Shown: positions 49,265-62,330, numbered from the stretch's first letter. The stretch is 64,000 nt of DNA from Ceratothoa steindachneri (GCA_963969495.1 OZ018326.1:147527806-147591805), one strand, 5' to 3'. Numbers and translations are program-made. The notes: a model not told the origin generated them from the letters alone.

Positions 49265-49290
49265 TATAGATATATATAGATATAAATATT
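49235..49290. repeat. (TA)n with GATA interruptions
   Basis: Continuation of the TA array to the right of the LTR-like element, ending in 'tagatatagatatatataga'. Confidence 0.9.
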
Positions 49291-52200
49291 AATCAATACG
49301 CTCATAAAAATAATTAATTATATTTTTTCAAACTCTTTTACATTTATTAGTCAAAGACGCTTTGGGAAAAAAGATGTCTCTTTACCAGAAGTATTCTAAT
49401 AACTTGGAAAAAGTAAGGCCGGTGTAAAAGTACATTAAAAGTACATTCCTGTTATTATAAAATGATTTGGTAGAAAAGGTCGTAAATATACATATAAAAT
49501 TGTTACTCGAAATATAATTTCTCCAATGAATACGCACTTTACCATAACGTCTATTAGCCTGATGAGTAGACAGGGTCCTCCGCACAACAAAATATTGTTT
49601 CTCACAAAGATAGGCATTATGGTTGCGTTCCTTATACTTCTAAAATCTCTTCTTTTGTCATAAGAGTTATTAAATCTTTTTTTAACAAATCATACCCGTT
49701 TTATTTTGGTTTCTTTATATCCAATATCTAAAGTATACTTGCCTTTCTAAAATATAACAATGTAACATAAATAACTCGATAAATAGTTATAGTTTTTTCT
49801 TCGGTAAGCGTGGGATTTCAATTTCAATAATATGTTTGGCTCGCTTTTATGACCTTCAAGATTTTTTATAAAATTTATAACTCAAGACCAATATTTTGCT
49901 ATTTATATGATTTTTGTTTATTAAAATATTTGGGCAATATTGCGAGTTTGTAGGGAAACAAGAAACATTGAATATTATTAGTACGAGGAGGAGAGCAAAC
50001 GCAAATCAAATTATTAGTTACATTCATCTTATACGTAACTACATACTCAAACTTTTAACATGCATTCGAATTAGGATTTAAAGGACAGTGGAAAGTAATA
50101 TAATTCATATAAATGAAGAAATTCCCTTCCTTTCCGTATGTTTCCGGGTGATTCGAGCATTTAAGCAAAACACGAAATGGAAATATTTCAATTCCAAGAG
50201 CGCATAACATTTTCTAAATGTTATTTGATGGCTCGTTTTCTTATCCGGGAAAACTTCTCTTACCCGCTCTCCTTCAAGCAGATCACAAAGGAAGGGGCTT
50301 CTAACATTAGAGAATATAGGAAAACAATTTCTTTCTTAGCTTTCCGAAAACACAAGAAATATGTCTCTCTCAGAGAGGCTAAACAATTTAGTTATCCTTC
50401 TGTCTCCTTCGACAAAAGAGGTTTCTTCCAGTGATCATATTTACTTATTCGATCATTGATTTTTTTCTATTGTTCTATGAGATATGTGCAGCAGAAGTAA
50501 TTAAGAAAAGATGTATCATCAAAGCCAATTTTATTGGCGATAATTCATAGCTGGATTCGGCTTCTCCTTCGCGCCAAACGAGGATCGTTGACCCGCCTCC
50601 GATGTTCGAATTCTGAGAAGGTTGGGAAGGAGGAACCGCGCTCTAAATGTTCTTCCAGTATATAAATAAATAATCAGTTGTCCCCTCAATCCCACTTTGA
50701 ATACTACACTAGCGATTATAGGTTCCTACTCCTAGTTTCCATGCTAATATAGATGTAGTAGATGTAATTAAAATTAAGTATTTGCCCCATCTTTTAGAAT
50801 AATTGTGGTTTGTAAGTAAAAAAATCTCATTACTTGATGTTCTATATTTCACAGCCCATGTTTCATAGGTTTATTGAGGCTCAGTACTCAAACATCTTAA
50901 TTATATTACTTCATCTACCTACTTTTGACTTAGTTAATTTCCTTGAAGCTATGAGATATCGCCATTGTTATCTCCGTGATATTTACGCGCTTTATAATTA
51001 AACTACGAAGACTAAGATTCTGCGATGCGAGGGTAAGTAACTAGAACTACTACTAAGTTTTTGTTCCTCTCTCGGTTTATTCGGTATGAGGAGCAAGAGT
51101 CAAGAAATGAACCACTATTAAATTATTATTCAGCCATTTGCGAAAATGAAAATAACATGATCATAATAATCAGCTTAACATAGATTTCTTTTTCAAGATA
51201 AAAGATTACAACAAGTTTCAATTTAATCAAGTTGCAAAATTCGTACACCATGCAAAAGTATTTATATGTCCATTCTCGCTTAGTGACTGAGTGAATAAAC
51301 ACCAGCCATTACACTAATTCTTTTTATTCCTGGGTTATAAGACTAATCTCATATGAAGCCTACTAAAGATAAAATTTTAAATGACATGATAGGTTATTCT
51401 AGACCATTAATGTTTATATTATTCTTTACAATTTTCTCTTTCAATTGTTGTTTGCTTTCTCTCGTTCTTTTTCCCAAATGCACATTTTTCGATCGAATAT
51501 ACAGAATTTATCGCTACCATACCTTAATCTGAAATAGGATTGAGAGTATATAAAAACAAATCGCTTGGGTTCTTTTTTATCCTAGTTGCTGAGGATCTGA
51601 GCGGCTTATTATAAAGTTCAATTTGCCTAAATCGCTGCATCAGCACACACAAATTCCATGGATAATAATATTAATGGGAGATCTTATGTTTTAATTAGTC
51701 TCTTCTAACGAAACGTCTCTAACTTTTATTTATAACATCAATTTGTTGAGGTGAAATATTTTTATTAGGGAAAGTGAAGAGGTAAAATTAATTTTGACAA
51801 ATGTTCCGGAACCCCTTTTGAAGAGAGATCAGGCCCGACTTTAAAAGTAGATGAGAATGTGGATCAGAGACATTTTTAAGTAGGTTTTATGATTACACGT
51901 TATGGGAACTTAGAAATTTGTATTCACATTCTGCTTAATGTGTGGAGAATAACCTATAAGAAAATATTTGCATGGAAATACTACATATGCTTTTACATAT
52001 GTTTGTTAAAAGATCTTGCAAATAAAATTGCCTGAGTCTCTAGAACGTCTTCAAAAGCAAATGTATGCACGGATTAGATGGTCGATGATTATATTGGCTA
52101 CAACGTTTCTTTTAGCATCTTTAACTAGTTAGGTATTAGAGTCTGCTATTTGGTTTCCAAACAAAGACGATCCAGGAATGATAGAGTTCGCGTTCAAATA

Positions 52201-54221
52201 AGAAGAAATATGAGGCCAGATTTAATTGGTTCATATGATTTTGGGAATTTCAAGTAAGCTATGTGTAACTTGTAGGGGCCTGTGGGAGGGACTAAATTTC
52301 TACTCGAGCACCATGTTTTTCTCAGGGGCCAGTCAGAACCCTGATTGACTTGTTTAGTTCGTTGTTTTTGTTTTTGCTAGACCAACTTAATGGACATTGC
52401 CATCCTGACGACTTATGTCTACTGATTATTAATCTTTCTACTGACTATGGATGACACATACACCTTAGAAAAGACTACCTTATATTTTCAATTTGAACTT
52501 GAAGAATTTTTCCACGTGCAACTAGGTGACTATCTAAAAATTACCGTATTCAGTGGGTAGGGTGATGAAATGAATTTAATCTTACTAGAAGCCGCCGTTA
52601 TTTGACAGAGATAGAGAAAATAAAAGTTAGCGACATATATGTTTTGCGAAAACTTAAAATAAAAATACTAGCAAGCGTAAAGGCACCGGTGGACCTCAAG
52701 AATTTAGAGAGAAGTATGTGTTTCGCATTAAACCATATGAGAGAAGAAGTAATGGTGAATTGGTGTTTATGCGAAGAGTGAAGGAAAAAAATGAGAACAG
52801 TTTGCTATTGGCTAAGGGTATAAAGACGTTTAGAGATTAAAGTGCTTAGGCAATTTGCGAGTAGTCCTTCATTCTGAGCACTGAAATCTTGAATGTCCGA
52901 TCTCGTCTGACTGAATTAATTACGTTAGCGGATCTAAAAATCAATCCTTTTCGCAATATTGTGAGTCAGAGCATTTCTAGTCTAAACAAAAAGAGTGGCA
53001 AAATTGACCATAGGAATATTGTCTTATGTAATATTTACAAGGGGTATTTTAAGTTAGTTTCGTATAATAGAGCTTTTTATCCATATCCATAATCCGCCTG
53101 ATAATATTCGCACTGTAAGTTTTTTCAGATTCAAATTTCTGCCTAGGAATCTTACACTTTAGAATAATCTTACTATACAGTAGGTATGTAAATCCAAAAT
53201 CAGGGGCAAATGAAGGAGATTTTTAATTATCTTAAGAGAAGATCAAAGATAAAACTACATCCCTCCGTAGCATACTTGGAATATTTCTGTTATAAGGAGT
53301 AAAACATAAGAAAAGGAGAGAATTAATGATGCCCTAGAAATCAAAGAAAATTATAAAGATTTGATAATTTAACATAAAAATATTATCGGACATTTTTTCT
53401 CCCTTTAATCAAGTAAATGTCGTATGATCTGTAACAATTATTCATTTGCTCTGAAATATAGGCTTATTTGTTTTCAAGGTTTCCTAAATTAAGCAATACA
53501 GTAGATCATTAGAACAAGCACCTGGCACAAAATTTCACCACCACACTCTGGCATCTTTGATGACCCAGTTAGTGCAGTTATGAAGAGGAGTGTCAAAGCA
53601 ATAGAAAAGGTATATATTTAACCTTTAGTTATTTGAAGAGAATATAAACCATGGCAAAGACAAATGTTTATGATGAAAAGAAATAAATTTGAATAAAAAA
53701 GAAAACACTACCACAAATACAAAATGCATAAAGAAAGAGAAGCAATCAGCCATCACATGATAACAACAAAGCATTTTCATTATACCTTGAACAAACATTA
53801 AATAGTTTCTAAACCAAGAGAAAACAAAACCTTACGATAGTATTTACTATCGATTTTAAACTTTTAAATGATTATCAGTTATCAATTTCCGCCAATTTAC
53901 CCGTATAGAGACTAAATGAAGGGACGCTTGCTAATTCAATCGCTAGGGGACGCCATTTATACACATCGTAATTTTATTAGTTTTATTCCAAGACCAAGAC
54001 CCTCGTCAGATAGGTCTAACTAAAGTAAGAATAATGGTTTAAATTTAGTAATTATTAGACTGAATCTAACCAAAAATTAATAAAGAAGTAGATATACGTA
54101 AAAAATTATTCCTGAATCAATTGATAGTACGTAAAAACGTAGGCTCAGATGATCCTCAAATTATTATTTTGGGCACATATTAAATTTGTATTCTTAAGCT
54201 GAATTGCTAGGAGTTATAATT
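49291..54221. other. Mostly featureless, about 4.9 kb
   Basis: AT-rich. An ATG-started 85-codon frame at 50177-50434 (MEIFQFQERITFSKCY...) and a GC-richer patch at 50555-50645 may be parts of one repeat, but neither resembles a known family. A 67-codon frame at 52889-53092 is likewise unassignable. No splice-flanked coding block was found. Confidence 0.4.
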
Positions 54222-54223
54222 TA

Positions 54224-55163
54224 CGAGGGGCGCTTAATAAGTTTTGCAATTCGGATACAAGAAAACGAGATATGAGGAAAAGCGTTTTATTATTTTTCCA
54301 TATAACCACCTTCGACTTCAATGCACTTGCCCCACATGTCCCTGAGACTTCAAATTCCCAACAACCAGAAATCTCCCGACTGCTGTTCAATCCACTCCTG
54401 GACGGTGAGCTAGACATCTTCATCGTCCCCAAACCGGCGTCCACGCAGTGCAACCTTGAGTTGGTGGAATAAAAAGTAGTCGCTAGGGGCAAGATCTGGA
54501 CTGTAGGGGGAGATGGTTGAACTCCTCGAATCCGCACACTCGCAGGGAGCTTGTGCAACTCTGGCCTTGTGGCCTTGTAAACTTTGACGACGTTGAAGTC
54601 GATCATGGGGCGTGAGGTTTCTAGGGAACCAACGGGCAAGAGACCTGGGTCATGGCCAAACTGGCCTAGATAATGTTAATAACACTTTCATGTGATATTC
54701 CAAGTTCTTGCTCCATTTTATCGACCTACGCCCGTCAATTTTCGAAGATCATCCTCTCCACACGGTCCACAGTGTCCTCGTTGGTCACGTCTGACAGGCG
54801 TCCTGGACGGGGTCATCTTCAAGGGACTTACGATCATGACGGAACTCCCTATTCCAGTGAGCAATGGTTGCATAGGAAGGGGCGGTGTCGGTGTACACTG
54901 CAACCATGCGTTCATGGATGTCTTTTGCATTCTTGCCTTCCTTGGTCAAAAAATTGATCACTGCGCGGTGCTCAACCTTCTCCATTGTTGAAAAATTTGT
55001 GACTGACGATCTGCAATCAACTACTTCTTCTTCAATAGAAGATGCAAGAGCATGCGGCTGCAGGTCCTAACTTTTCATAACGTGTCCTAACACCCTCACA
55101 AACAGCCATGCCCCTTCCTATGTTTTCCCTTTCCGATTCGCAAAACTTATTGACCGCTTCTCG
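54224..55163 (-). mobile_element. Internally deleted mariner element with both TIRs
   Basis: A Tc1/mariner-superfamily element. The left end CGAGGGGCGCTTAATAAG (54224) and the right end, read inverted, CGAGAAGCGGTCAATAAG (from 55163) are imperfect terminal inverted repeats of about 30 bp. Both continue TTTTGC. TA dinucleotides flank both ends (54222-54223, 55164-55165), the expected target duplication. The length of 940 bp is well below the roughly 1.3 kb of a full mariner, matching an internal deletion in the transposase. Confidence 0.93.
54275..54985 (-). pseudogene. Mariner (DD34D) transposase, internally deleted
   Basis: The N-terminus at 54985 reads MEKVEHRAVINFLTKEGKNA and HERMVAVYTDTAPSYATI, the paired helix-turn-helix DNA-binding region of mariner. 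In shifted frames come DRVERMIFEN, QELGISHESVINII and ARWFPRNLTPHD. The sequence then jumps straight to the block before and including PYSPDLAPSDYFLF, which holds the third catalytic Asp. It continues LRGRRFGDDEDV and ends MWGKCIEVEGGYMEK near 54.28 kb. The segment with the first two catalytic Asp residues (the 'TMDETW' and 'HDNA' motifs) is gone. With that deletion and the frameshifts the copy cannot produce transposase, but its ends could in principle still be recognised in trans. Confidence 0.93.
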
Positions 55164-55165
55164 TA

Positions 55166-55878
55166 TATTGATATTTTATCTATAATATTGTAATTATTTT
55201 GTAGTAAATAATTATATATATTCTTTTAAATTTGATGAAGATATCTGTAAGTATACATATATATATTGCTTAATTATATTATTTTTAAATGCTAATTGTG
55301 ACAATGTTGGTTAAATATAACGAATAAAGAAAGAAAATTGGCCACTTTTTTTGAAGTTAAACTTCATCTCGGGAGATAATTCCTAAACAATAAAAGCGCA
55401 GCCAGCGTATTACGCACCTCTATCAATTTTACTGCAGCCTTTATTTAAGTATACTTGGGAAATATATAGGTAAAGGAAAGGAAATTATTAAGTGCTGGGA
55501 GATGTAGCAGTCCCAACCAAACTGTGATGCTTGGCTCCTATAGCAAAAGATGACCCTCGGGGTTGCTGGTGTTCCTGATTTCTGACTAATTCTGTAAATG
55601 ATTACAAGTCCTCATCCCTAATTTCCTAAATCTAATTTATTTTATTTGTATATAAATTCAGTACAAAAAGTATTATGCCTCATTTAATAACCGTTGCTAT
55701 TTAATCATCATAAACCATTCTGAAGTTATAGATTTTTTAAGTGTTGTGAGAATAAATAAAAGTCGAATCATTTTTCATGCGGATAATCGTAAATTCTGAA
55801 GGTATTTATTTTTCTCTACTAAAAACTTCTAATCATCCCACCTAGGATTCAGCCACTCGTGTTTTATGGCCATTTAGG
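55166..55878. other. No recognisable feature
   Basis: AT-rich with one GC-richer patch at about 55490-55600. Nothing assignable. Confidence 0.45.
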
Positions 55879-55879
55879 C

Positions 55880-56815
55880 AGGTGGTGATATATACTGGCA
55901 CTCGAAACACTCTTCCTCCTATGGTTCATATTCAATTTTTTCCTGTAACCGATCAAGAAGGTTATCTATGTGTTAAAGCAATATTTTTTTTACAAAATAA
56001 ATGCGCTAGCACTCCTAGTCAACCACAAAGAAGTCTTTATAGTGCCGAGCTTATAAAATCTCTAACAATTCTTTCGCTTTACCTTTCTCTCACTTTTCCA
56101 TCTCCTGGGTACCATAGATGTCTCTTCTGTTCCAAAAGCAAATTTCTTTCTCCCTTTTTTTTCTCTAAATCCAACCTTGACGACTCTTTTCCTCCTTCTT
56201 ACCCTTAGGCTCCTATTATTATTAACTTTCGGTTTGCATTCATTTATTTTTCTGATGGTCAGAAGAGCGGTTGGTGTAGGTTTCTGATATCATTACTTCA
56301 CGAGTTGTAAAAGCGGTGCTTTAACTCGCACATATGTTTGTTCCTCTATGCCATCCTTGTCCATAGAGCCAAGCTATTTTATACCTTTGGAAATGTAATT
56401 TGCTACATCCAATCATTCAGAAAACGGAAATTTATGACCATTCCTCTTCTCCCTAAATATCTTAGTAATGATCCTAAGCAGCTTTCTTTAATCTCTTTAT
56501 GGACTGTCAGAAAAGAGATAATCCCCATTCACACAACCAAGGCTTATATTCATTGCGACATCCATAGAAAAGTATTGTAATAATGTGCTTTTGAATGTGC
56601 TATTGCATTACTCTTTCCAAACTTTAATTTTTTATACTCCTATCTTAGCATACATGTTTTGATGCATCGAATCACTTTTACATGTAACTGTTCTGACCCC
56701 TATAATTATCATTCAGTTGCTTTACATTCAACAATTTCTAAAATATTTGAATCCCTCATTGACCATAATATACCGAAACACATTGAAAATTACTGGCTCC
56801 TTTGAATTAAAATAG
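55880..56815 (+). pseudogene. CR1-like LINE reverse transcriptase fragment (5' part of RT)
   Basis: The first half of the RT of a CR1-like non-LTR element. A linker region contains FFFSKSNLDDSFPPSYP (56150-56200), matching the 'LFSSNSNLDDSG' type linker upstream of the RT. After a finger-like region (LFYTFGNVICYIQSF) comes the RT1 block SDPYNYHSVALHSTISKIFE, then SLIDHNIPKHIENYWLL, matching the family's 'SDPSNYRPIALTS..SK.FE..I...I.KH.E...LL'. It ends abruptly there, before the palm, so the 3' part is missing. LINE copies usually lose the 5' end, so loss of the 3' part points to a later deletion. Several stops are present. Confidence 0.8.
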
Positions 56816-58632
56816 TGAAAATACGTCAACCTCAATAATAATTATTACTCAAAGATTTTAATTTATCGCATGAATTTTATAATTAATAGTTTAGCTAAAA
56901 TTTAATGTTAGGACCTTTCTCTTATATGTAACGTACTTAAGTTATATATTTCAAAATCAATTTAAGAATAGCTACGAAGAGATCATAGAAATAATACCGC
57001 GTTTTAAAGATTAGGTTTCGATCTTTATTAGAAGCCAGAAACGAAAAGGGATGAGGGAGGTAGCTGTTTTCATAATAAGGAGGTTCAAAGTATGAAATCA
57101 GAGTTACACCGATTATTTCTCTTTGTAGCTTTAGAATTAGTTAATAGGTTACAGAAAAACGCGACAAATCAAAGGTATCCTTACGCGAGATCACCATGGA
57201 AATCCTCAAGCTATTACCTGAGCGTAATATTCGTAGGTGTTAAGAAAAAAAAAGAAATCAGAAGTAAATTGAGCGGAAATGAGTAAACAATATGAAGGGC
57301 AACTTTTATTCGAAGGAAGACTTTCAATCTGTGGCATACAAGCCTTTGGTCTAGAATTATTTTAAAAGATTTTCAGTACATTTCCACTAAACTATATTTT
57401 AACTGAGAATTTTTCCTTTACTTTTTTTTCGTTTAAAAGAAGTTTGTGTTAATAGATTGACCCAAAGTTTTGGGTATTATTATAAGAGTATATTTTAAAA
57501 CAAAATGATTATAGAAAGTTAGGTAATTTTCTCTAAAAAATAAGATCAAATACATGTTTTTACGTTTTTATTTTAAGGTTTTATCGCAGTTATTTTCTAA
57601 AATATATTTCAATTTTAATCTTTAGCAGGAGGAAAAAGCAACTGGCCCATGGAATTGAGAAGCGCATAATAAAAGTCTTAAAGGAAATTTAGATCGAAAA
57701 AGAAGCCTGCGGGTGAAGCCACTCCTCTTGTCTCCTAATTATTTACTTTTTTGGTCTGTTTTTCAAATGGCTGCCTATTTACTTATGCCCAAACGCAAGA
57801 AAAAACATTTAGCAGAATTCTGCTTAAATACGCAAAAACAATCAGCAGGACCTTTTTCGCCGAAATTTGATGGAATAATATAAACTTTAGGAGATAGTAG
57901 ATATTTCCTGCTGCTAAAGATTAAAATCGAATATCTATTTTGTAATGAACTTCGATAAATCTTTCGAATATACGAAAAACACACAAAAAAAGCCATGCCT
58001 TAGTTTTAAAAGATTTCCTTAATTTTTTTAGGAACATCACCATTGGTATTTTTTTTTTCAAAAGTCCAAAGTAAAAAATTACCCCTACCAATAAACTAAT
58101 GTCAAAACTTTTTGGCCCGACTATATCCATATCCGGAAATTCGAAAAACCTCGAACCAAAAATTAAAACTTATGAAAATTGCAATCCTAAATCTTAGTGT
58201 AATGGATTATATCCTAGATTAGTCAAACTGAGCGTAAGGAAGCATAAGAAAATCAGGAAAAGGACTGCACTAAAATCAAAACAGGAGTTGAGATAGAAAA
58301 TTTCGACCAAATAGTTTACTAATACATGATCAATTATCAAGTGTTTTTAGTCCTGGGAATAGTCACAACTATCCACACTAAGCAACGGCACAATTTCGGG
58401 GAACACCAAATTATCTGCGACAAGCATGTAAATGAATGACGCATTATATAATATATAAATTTGATGAAACAAGCAAATGCATAGAGGCCTATAAGCACCT
58501 TAGCTAAATGACTATTCTTCTCCATAGTACTATCTAAAAGAACTAATATCATGCCAATTTAAAAAAAGGTTAGGAAATCGGTCTTATTTACTTCCGCCTA
58601 ATTTATTTGTCAGTTACTGGAAAATACTTGTA
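56816..58632. other. No recognisable feature
   Basis: AT-rich sequence. Small frames on the minus strand at 57775-58130 and 58337-58552 carry no motif. Confidence 0.5.
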
Positions 58633-58633
58633 A

Positions 58634-58751
<118 letters not shown>

Positions 58752-58889
58752 CGGTGTATTTTGGGAGCAGCTTCTCGTCTATAAAAGTTTTGTTAAAGAC
58801 CATGTTGTATATTGATTTTATCAATTTTATTTTAAAACGTTCCAACTGGCAAATACAGTTTTTTTTGGATCTGGTTACAGATTAAAGAT

Positions 58890-60090
58890 CAGTTGAAGAA
58901 GATCCATTTTATTTCTTTACAACTAATTTGAGTTTTGGCCGTAAGCTTTCGCCTTTCTTAAGGCATCTTCAGACTGAAGTCTAAGTTATTGTTGAGGCAC
59001 CATTAATTTTGTGTTTTGCTTGGACTTGCCTTCTTTACCGGTGAAGTAGTCTATTGGTGCTCGTGAGCAGCGAAGAATGAAATTTATTTTCTTTCTTTGG
59101 TGCTTTTTTAGGGCAAAGGCGGAGTACCATGTTCCATTAGCAGAAAAGGTAAAGTACTCGCTCAGAACTTGTGCGTTGGGTGTTAGTTAAGTTTGGGGCC
59201 AATCTCTTTAATGAGAAGAGCCTCTAATTCTTTAGGCGGCGAAGCATTCGGTTTCTTCTGAGTATGGTAGTATTTTCGACCAGAGTTGCTCTTGTAATTT
59301 GTGCATTATGCTTATCTTTGTAGTGTGCTTTAAATCCTCCTTCTTGCAAAAGGACGTCAGAATCACATTCTGTTCTAAAATATACATACGATTTAAGTGT
59401 AAGTAGCCGTATTTCCTTCCTGGACGTTGACGTAAACCTAACAGGGACGGAAAATACCACCACCGTCTATCAAAAAGGGACATACTTCGGTCGATGCCAT
59501 AACACCAAATTGAGTGCACCGAGAAATATTTTAAAATTGGTAATGAGCTCATACATAAGAAGAGCCATCAAGGACTGCTCAACGTGGACTGCACTTGATG
59601 AAGAATTTTGAAGGTCAAAACAAATCCAGATCAATAAAGGCTACTCAAACAGAGAATTCGAAAAATTGCAGAAGAAAATTCTCAACTGTAAGTTTGAGGT
59701 ACAGGAGGAAAAATAAAGATAAAAATAATATAAATCTACATTCTAGAACAAAAACCAAATGAAGGATGCTTACAAAAGAAACGAAAGAATACTACAAGAT
59801 AAAAAAAGTAACATTATCAAAGAAAATAACAAGTTACTCTGAGGAATTTATTATAAAAACACCAAAGTAAGCAAGTTATTAATGAAAAACAACCTCCGCG
59901 AAAAGCAATCGATCTTGAAGTCTACAAATGTGGTATACAAATTCCAATGCCCACCCATATGGACTGCAAACCTCATCCAAATAATCAATATATAGTTATA
60001 ACTACTGCTATCATCAGTCGAAAACTCACGATGCATTTGCAAGAAGGAGAAATAAAAACACGCTACAAACATATCGATGCTTAAAATATT
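58890..60090 (+). pseudogene. Penelope-like retroelement remnant (RT C-terminus + GIY-YIG region)
   Basis: Penelope-like elements encode an RT joined to a GIY-YIG endonuclease. Plus-strand frames show SSRISFLDVDVNLTGTENTT and VYQKGTYFG (59.40-59.46 kb), the 'IPFLDV.V...T.VYRKPT.TG' block. SSYIRRAIKDCSTWTALDEE and INKGYSNREFEKLQKKIL follow, equal to 'LI.RA..ICS' and 'NGYS...I'. After stops come YYKNTKVSKLLMKNN and SILKSTNVVYKFQCP, the start of the GIY-YIG module, then a shifted YIVITTAIISRKLTMHLQEG, equal to 'YIG.T...LS.RLTMHL'. It ends soon after. Upstream at 58.93-58.97 kb the 'cgcctttcttaaggcatctt' phrase resembles the hairpin found in Penelope non-coding regions. Dead copy, with much of the N-terminal RT unrecognisable. 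Confidence 0.85.
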
Positions 60091-61110
60091 CTTTTAAGTG
60101 CATCCAGTCTTTTCTTCAATCAGATCTTTAGTATTCTTTTCCCCAATTCCCGTTTTTACTCTGGAAAGTTTTTACTTTAAATGACTTATTTTGGCCTCAT
60201 TTTTATTTAAAACTCTCATGTATGCATATTTAAATCGCAAGAAATTTATTTGTACCTTTTCTTACACCACCCCAATATCCTTTATTAGTACCTCATAGAA
60301 CTTTTTTAAAATATAAACGAAGTCGCACAATACATCTCTCCTTTAAATATCAAATATAAATATTGAACAAATTTGAATATTAATAACATTACATTTTCCA
60401 TATAAAGTGGATTACAATGTAAAATATTAATACCTTTCCTTCGTAACTGAAAATCAGCATTTTCCAAAGAATAGATAGAGTAGAATTACAGTAAGAGAGA
60501 GTAAAAGAATAGTGTGTCCGACCCCTTCCTGACTTTCCCTTCATGCCTTGCTCCGAAAGAAGGGATTTAGGCTACTCTCATTGAAGCTAAGGATTGTTAT
60601 ACTGTATTAGTCTATTGGTGGCATTTAACCATTTATCAGTTCTATATGTTTGATACAGGTAAGTCAATTGTCATTGTTGTTTTACTATCTATATCTTCTT
60701 TACAATCTAATTTTCAACTGTTTCTCCTAACTTTTATTTTGTTGTATGTCTTGTTTTTTATGTAGATCTTAACTTTTTTATGTTTCTACTCTTTTAAAGT
60801 TATTTTTCTTCTTTGTATAATCATTTAAGATCAACTGTTCTTTTCTCAATTATATCGGTTAACCTGATTTGGATATCGTCAACCCTTACACTTTTCAATC
60901 GTTACTCTACCTATATGTTTCGTTGTATGCGTACGCACATGTCTGCAATCTTTTTCCCGTATCTTGTTGTGATCTTGATTTTGATCGTTGCCCTATTGTT
61001 CAATCTTTATTTGGTTTATTATTCGTATTTATACTTCCGTCGTACTTGCTTAGAATTGACTGTTCCTGTATTATGCCACAATCAATTGTGTTATGTTGTT
61101 AAAAAAAATG
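60091..61110. other. No recognisable feature
   Basis: T-rich sequence. The hydrophobic frame at 60813-61115 reflects T-rich composition and lacks any family motif. Confidence 0.45.
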
Positions 61111-61111
61111 T

Positions 61112-62330
61112 GTAATCATACCTACTCTGCACCTGGAGGGAGAATATTTGGTAGGTACACTGAATATAGCTCTGGACTGAGGCACACACCATGAGGAAGC
61201 CCAGTTTCTAGCATAAATGGTTCTTGGTGGTGATTTACTATGTCAATATACAAGTACTTTTCCTTCATTTAGTTGCAACTCATTTTGTTTATTGAGTTAT
61301 GAGGCCAAGTTGAATTATTTTGGTATTGAATACTTTGTCGAAAGCTTTTGACACTTCACTCCAAACGATGTGTGCTCTCATCCTTTTGTTAATCGCTATT
61401 GCTAATTTTTGCAGTATTATGGACAGTGCAATTTCCTGCTGCTGCTGTTCCAAATTCGAAATTTAAAATCATTATAGGACTTATTTTCTTTATGGAGTTG
61501 ATAAGTCAGCGTTTAAAGATCTTTCTGTATAATTTTCGGATGAAATTTAGTAGAAAAATGAGTCGGACATTTTTGCCCGACATGGTGATTTAATAGCTCC
61601 TGGTATGGAAATTTACACTTTTCCATTATCGGGAAGTAGCCTGCATCCTGATACGCGTTAAAAACACTATAAACCTTCCAAAATGTTAGTTAGAACTACA
61701 ACGTTATTTTTCTTTGTAATTCGCGATGTTTCTAGAACCTTCTGCTCACAAATGTTTATTGATTTTCTAAGTAATTCCAATGTTAAGATGGCATCAATTT
61801 GCTTGTTGGTGTTGATATTATTTTTACAGAGATGTGTGATGCGTTTTTTTTATTTGGTTCAGTTATTATTTAATCCTCTTTTCCAGCCCTGATCCTAAAA
61901 AGGTTCTTCGAGTTTTATCTGAATGCTCTTTCATCATCGGTTTCATGTTCAACCTAGCTTCTCTTTCATCTTACAAACGTATCTTTTCATGACTGTATGG
62001 TCTTTCAACCTATTTCCACCCCTTCACAAAATTCTTTTTTGCAATCGTTCTTCCCCTCTCTTGTGGATTAGCCCGTTCCATTAATAAGCTTATTTTTTCA
62101 CTATCATTTTTGTAGGTTCTCGCTTTTTCCTTCCTGGTTCATTGTATAATGCTATGGATGTCCTTTTATATGTATCTCTTGAGAAATATTTCTTTATTAT
62201 ATATATTTATCGACCATTTTGAGTCTCACCTGAAGTTTTGAGCCATTTATTATACAGTGCTTCTAATAGTATTTCAGTGAGTTTGTTCCCCATAAGATTG
62301 ATTGAAGCATTTATAGGATCTAAATATAGC
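61112..62330 (-). pseudogene. Jockey-like LINE reverse transcriptase fragment
   Basis: On the minus strand an RT is readable across frames. FNAYQDAGYFPIME (finger) and VRLIFLLNFIRKLYRKIF match 'YRPISLLN.IGK..E+'. ISPIMILNFEFG follows, the usual QFGFR position. IVWSEVSKAFDKVF (about 61.34 kb) is the RT palm motif with the catalytic Asp of 'LDVSKAFD' changed to Glu-Val-Ser while the second Asp is kept. METGLPHGVCLSPELYSVY-type sequence lies at about 61.2 kb, starting LETGLPHG. The frame ends before a YADD box. Sequence from 61.9 to 62.3 kb is a plausible linker (Lys/Arg-rich) but is not diagnostic. It lies 3' of the RNase H-bearing LINE and must be a separate insertion, because RT precedes RNase H in such elements. 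Confidence 0.82.

Noticed and set aside
54272..54991. Plus-strand frames across the mariner
   Set aside because: The transposase motifs are on the minus strand; the plus frames have no family resemblance.
59224..59552. Minus-strand frames of 79 and 106 codons
   Set aside because: They are shadows of the Penelope-like coding sequence on the plus strand.
60813..61115. 100-codon hydrophobic frame as a possible transmembrane protein
   Set aside because: T-rich DNA yields Leu/Phe/Ile-rich frames by chance; no motif, no flanking splice signals.
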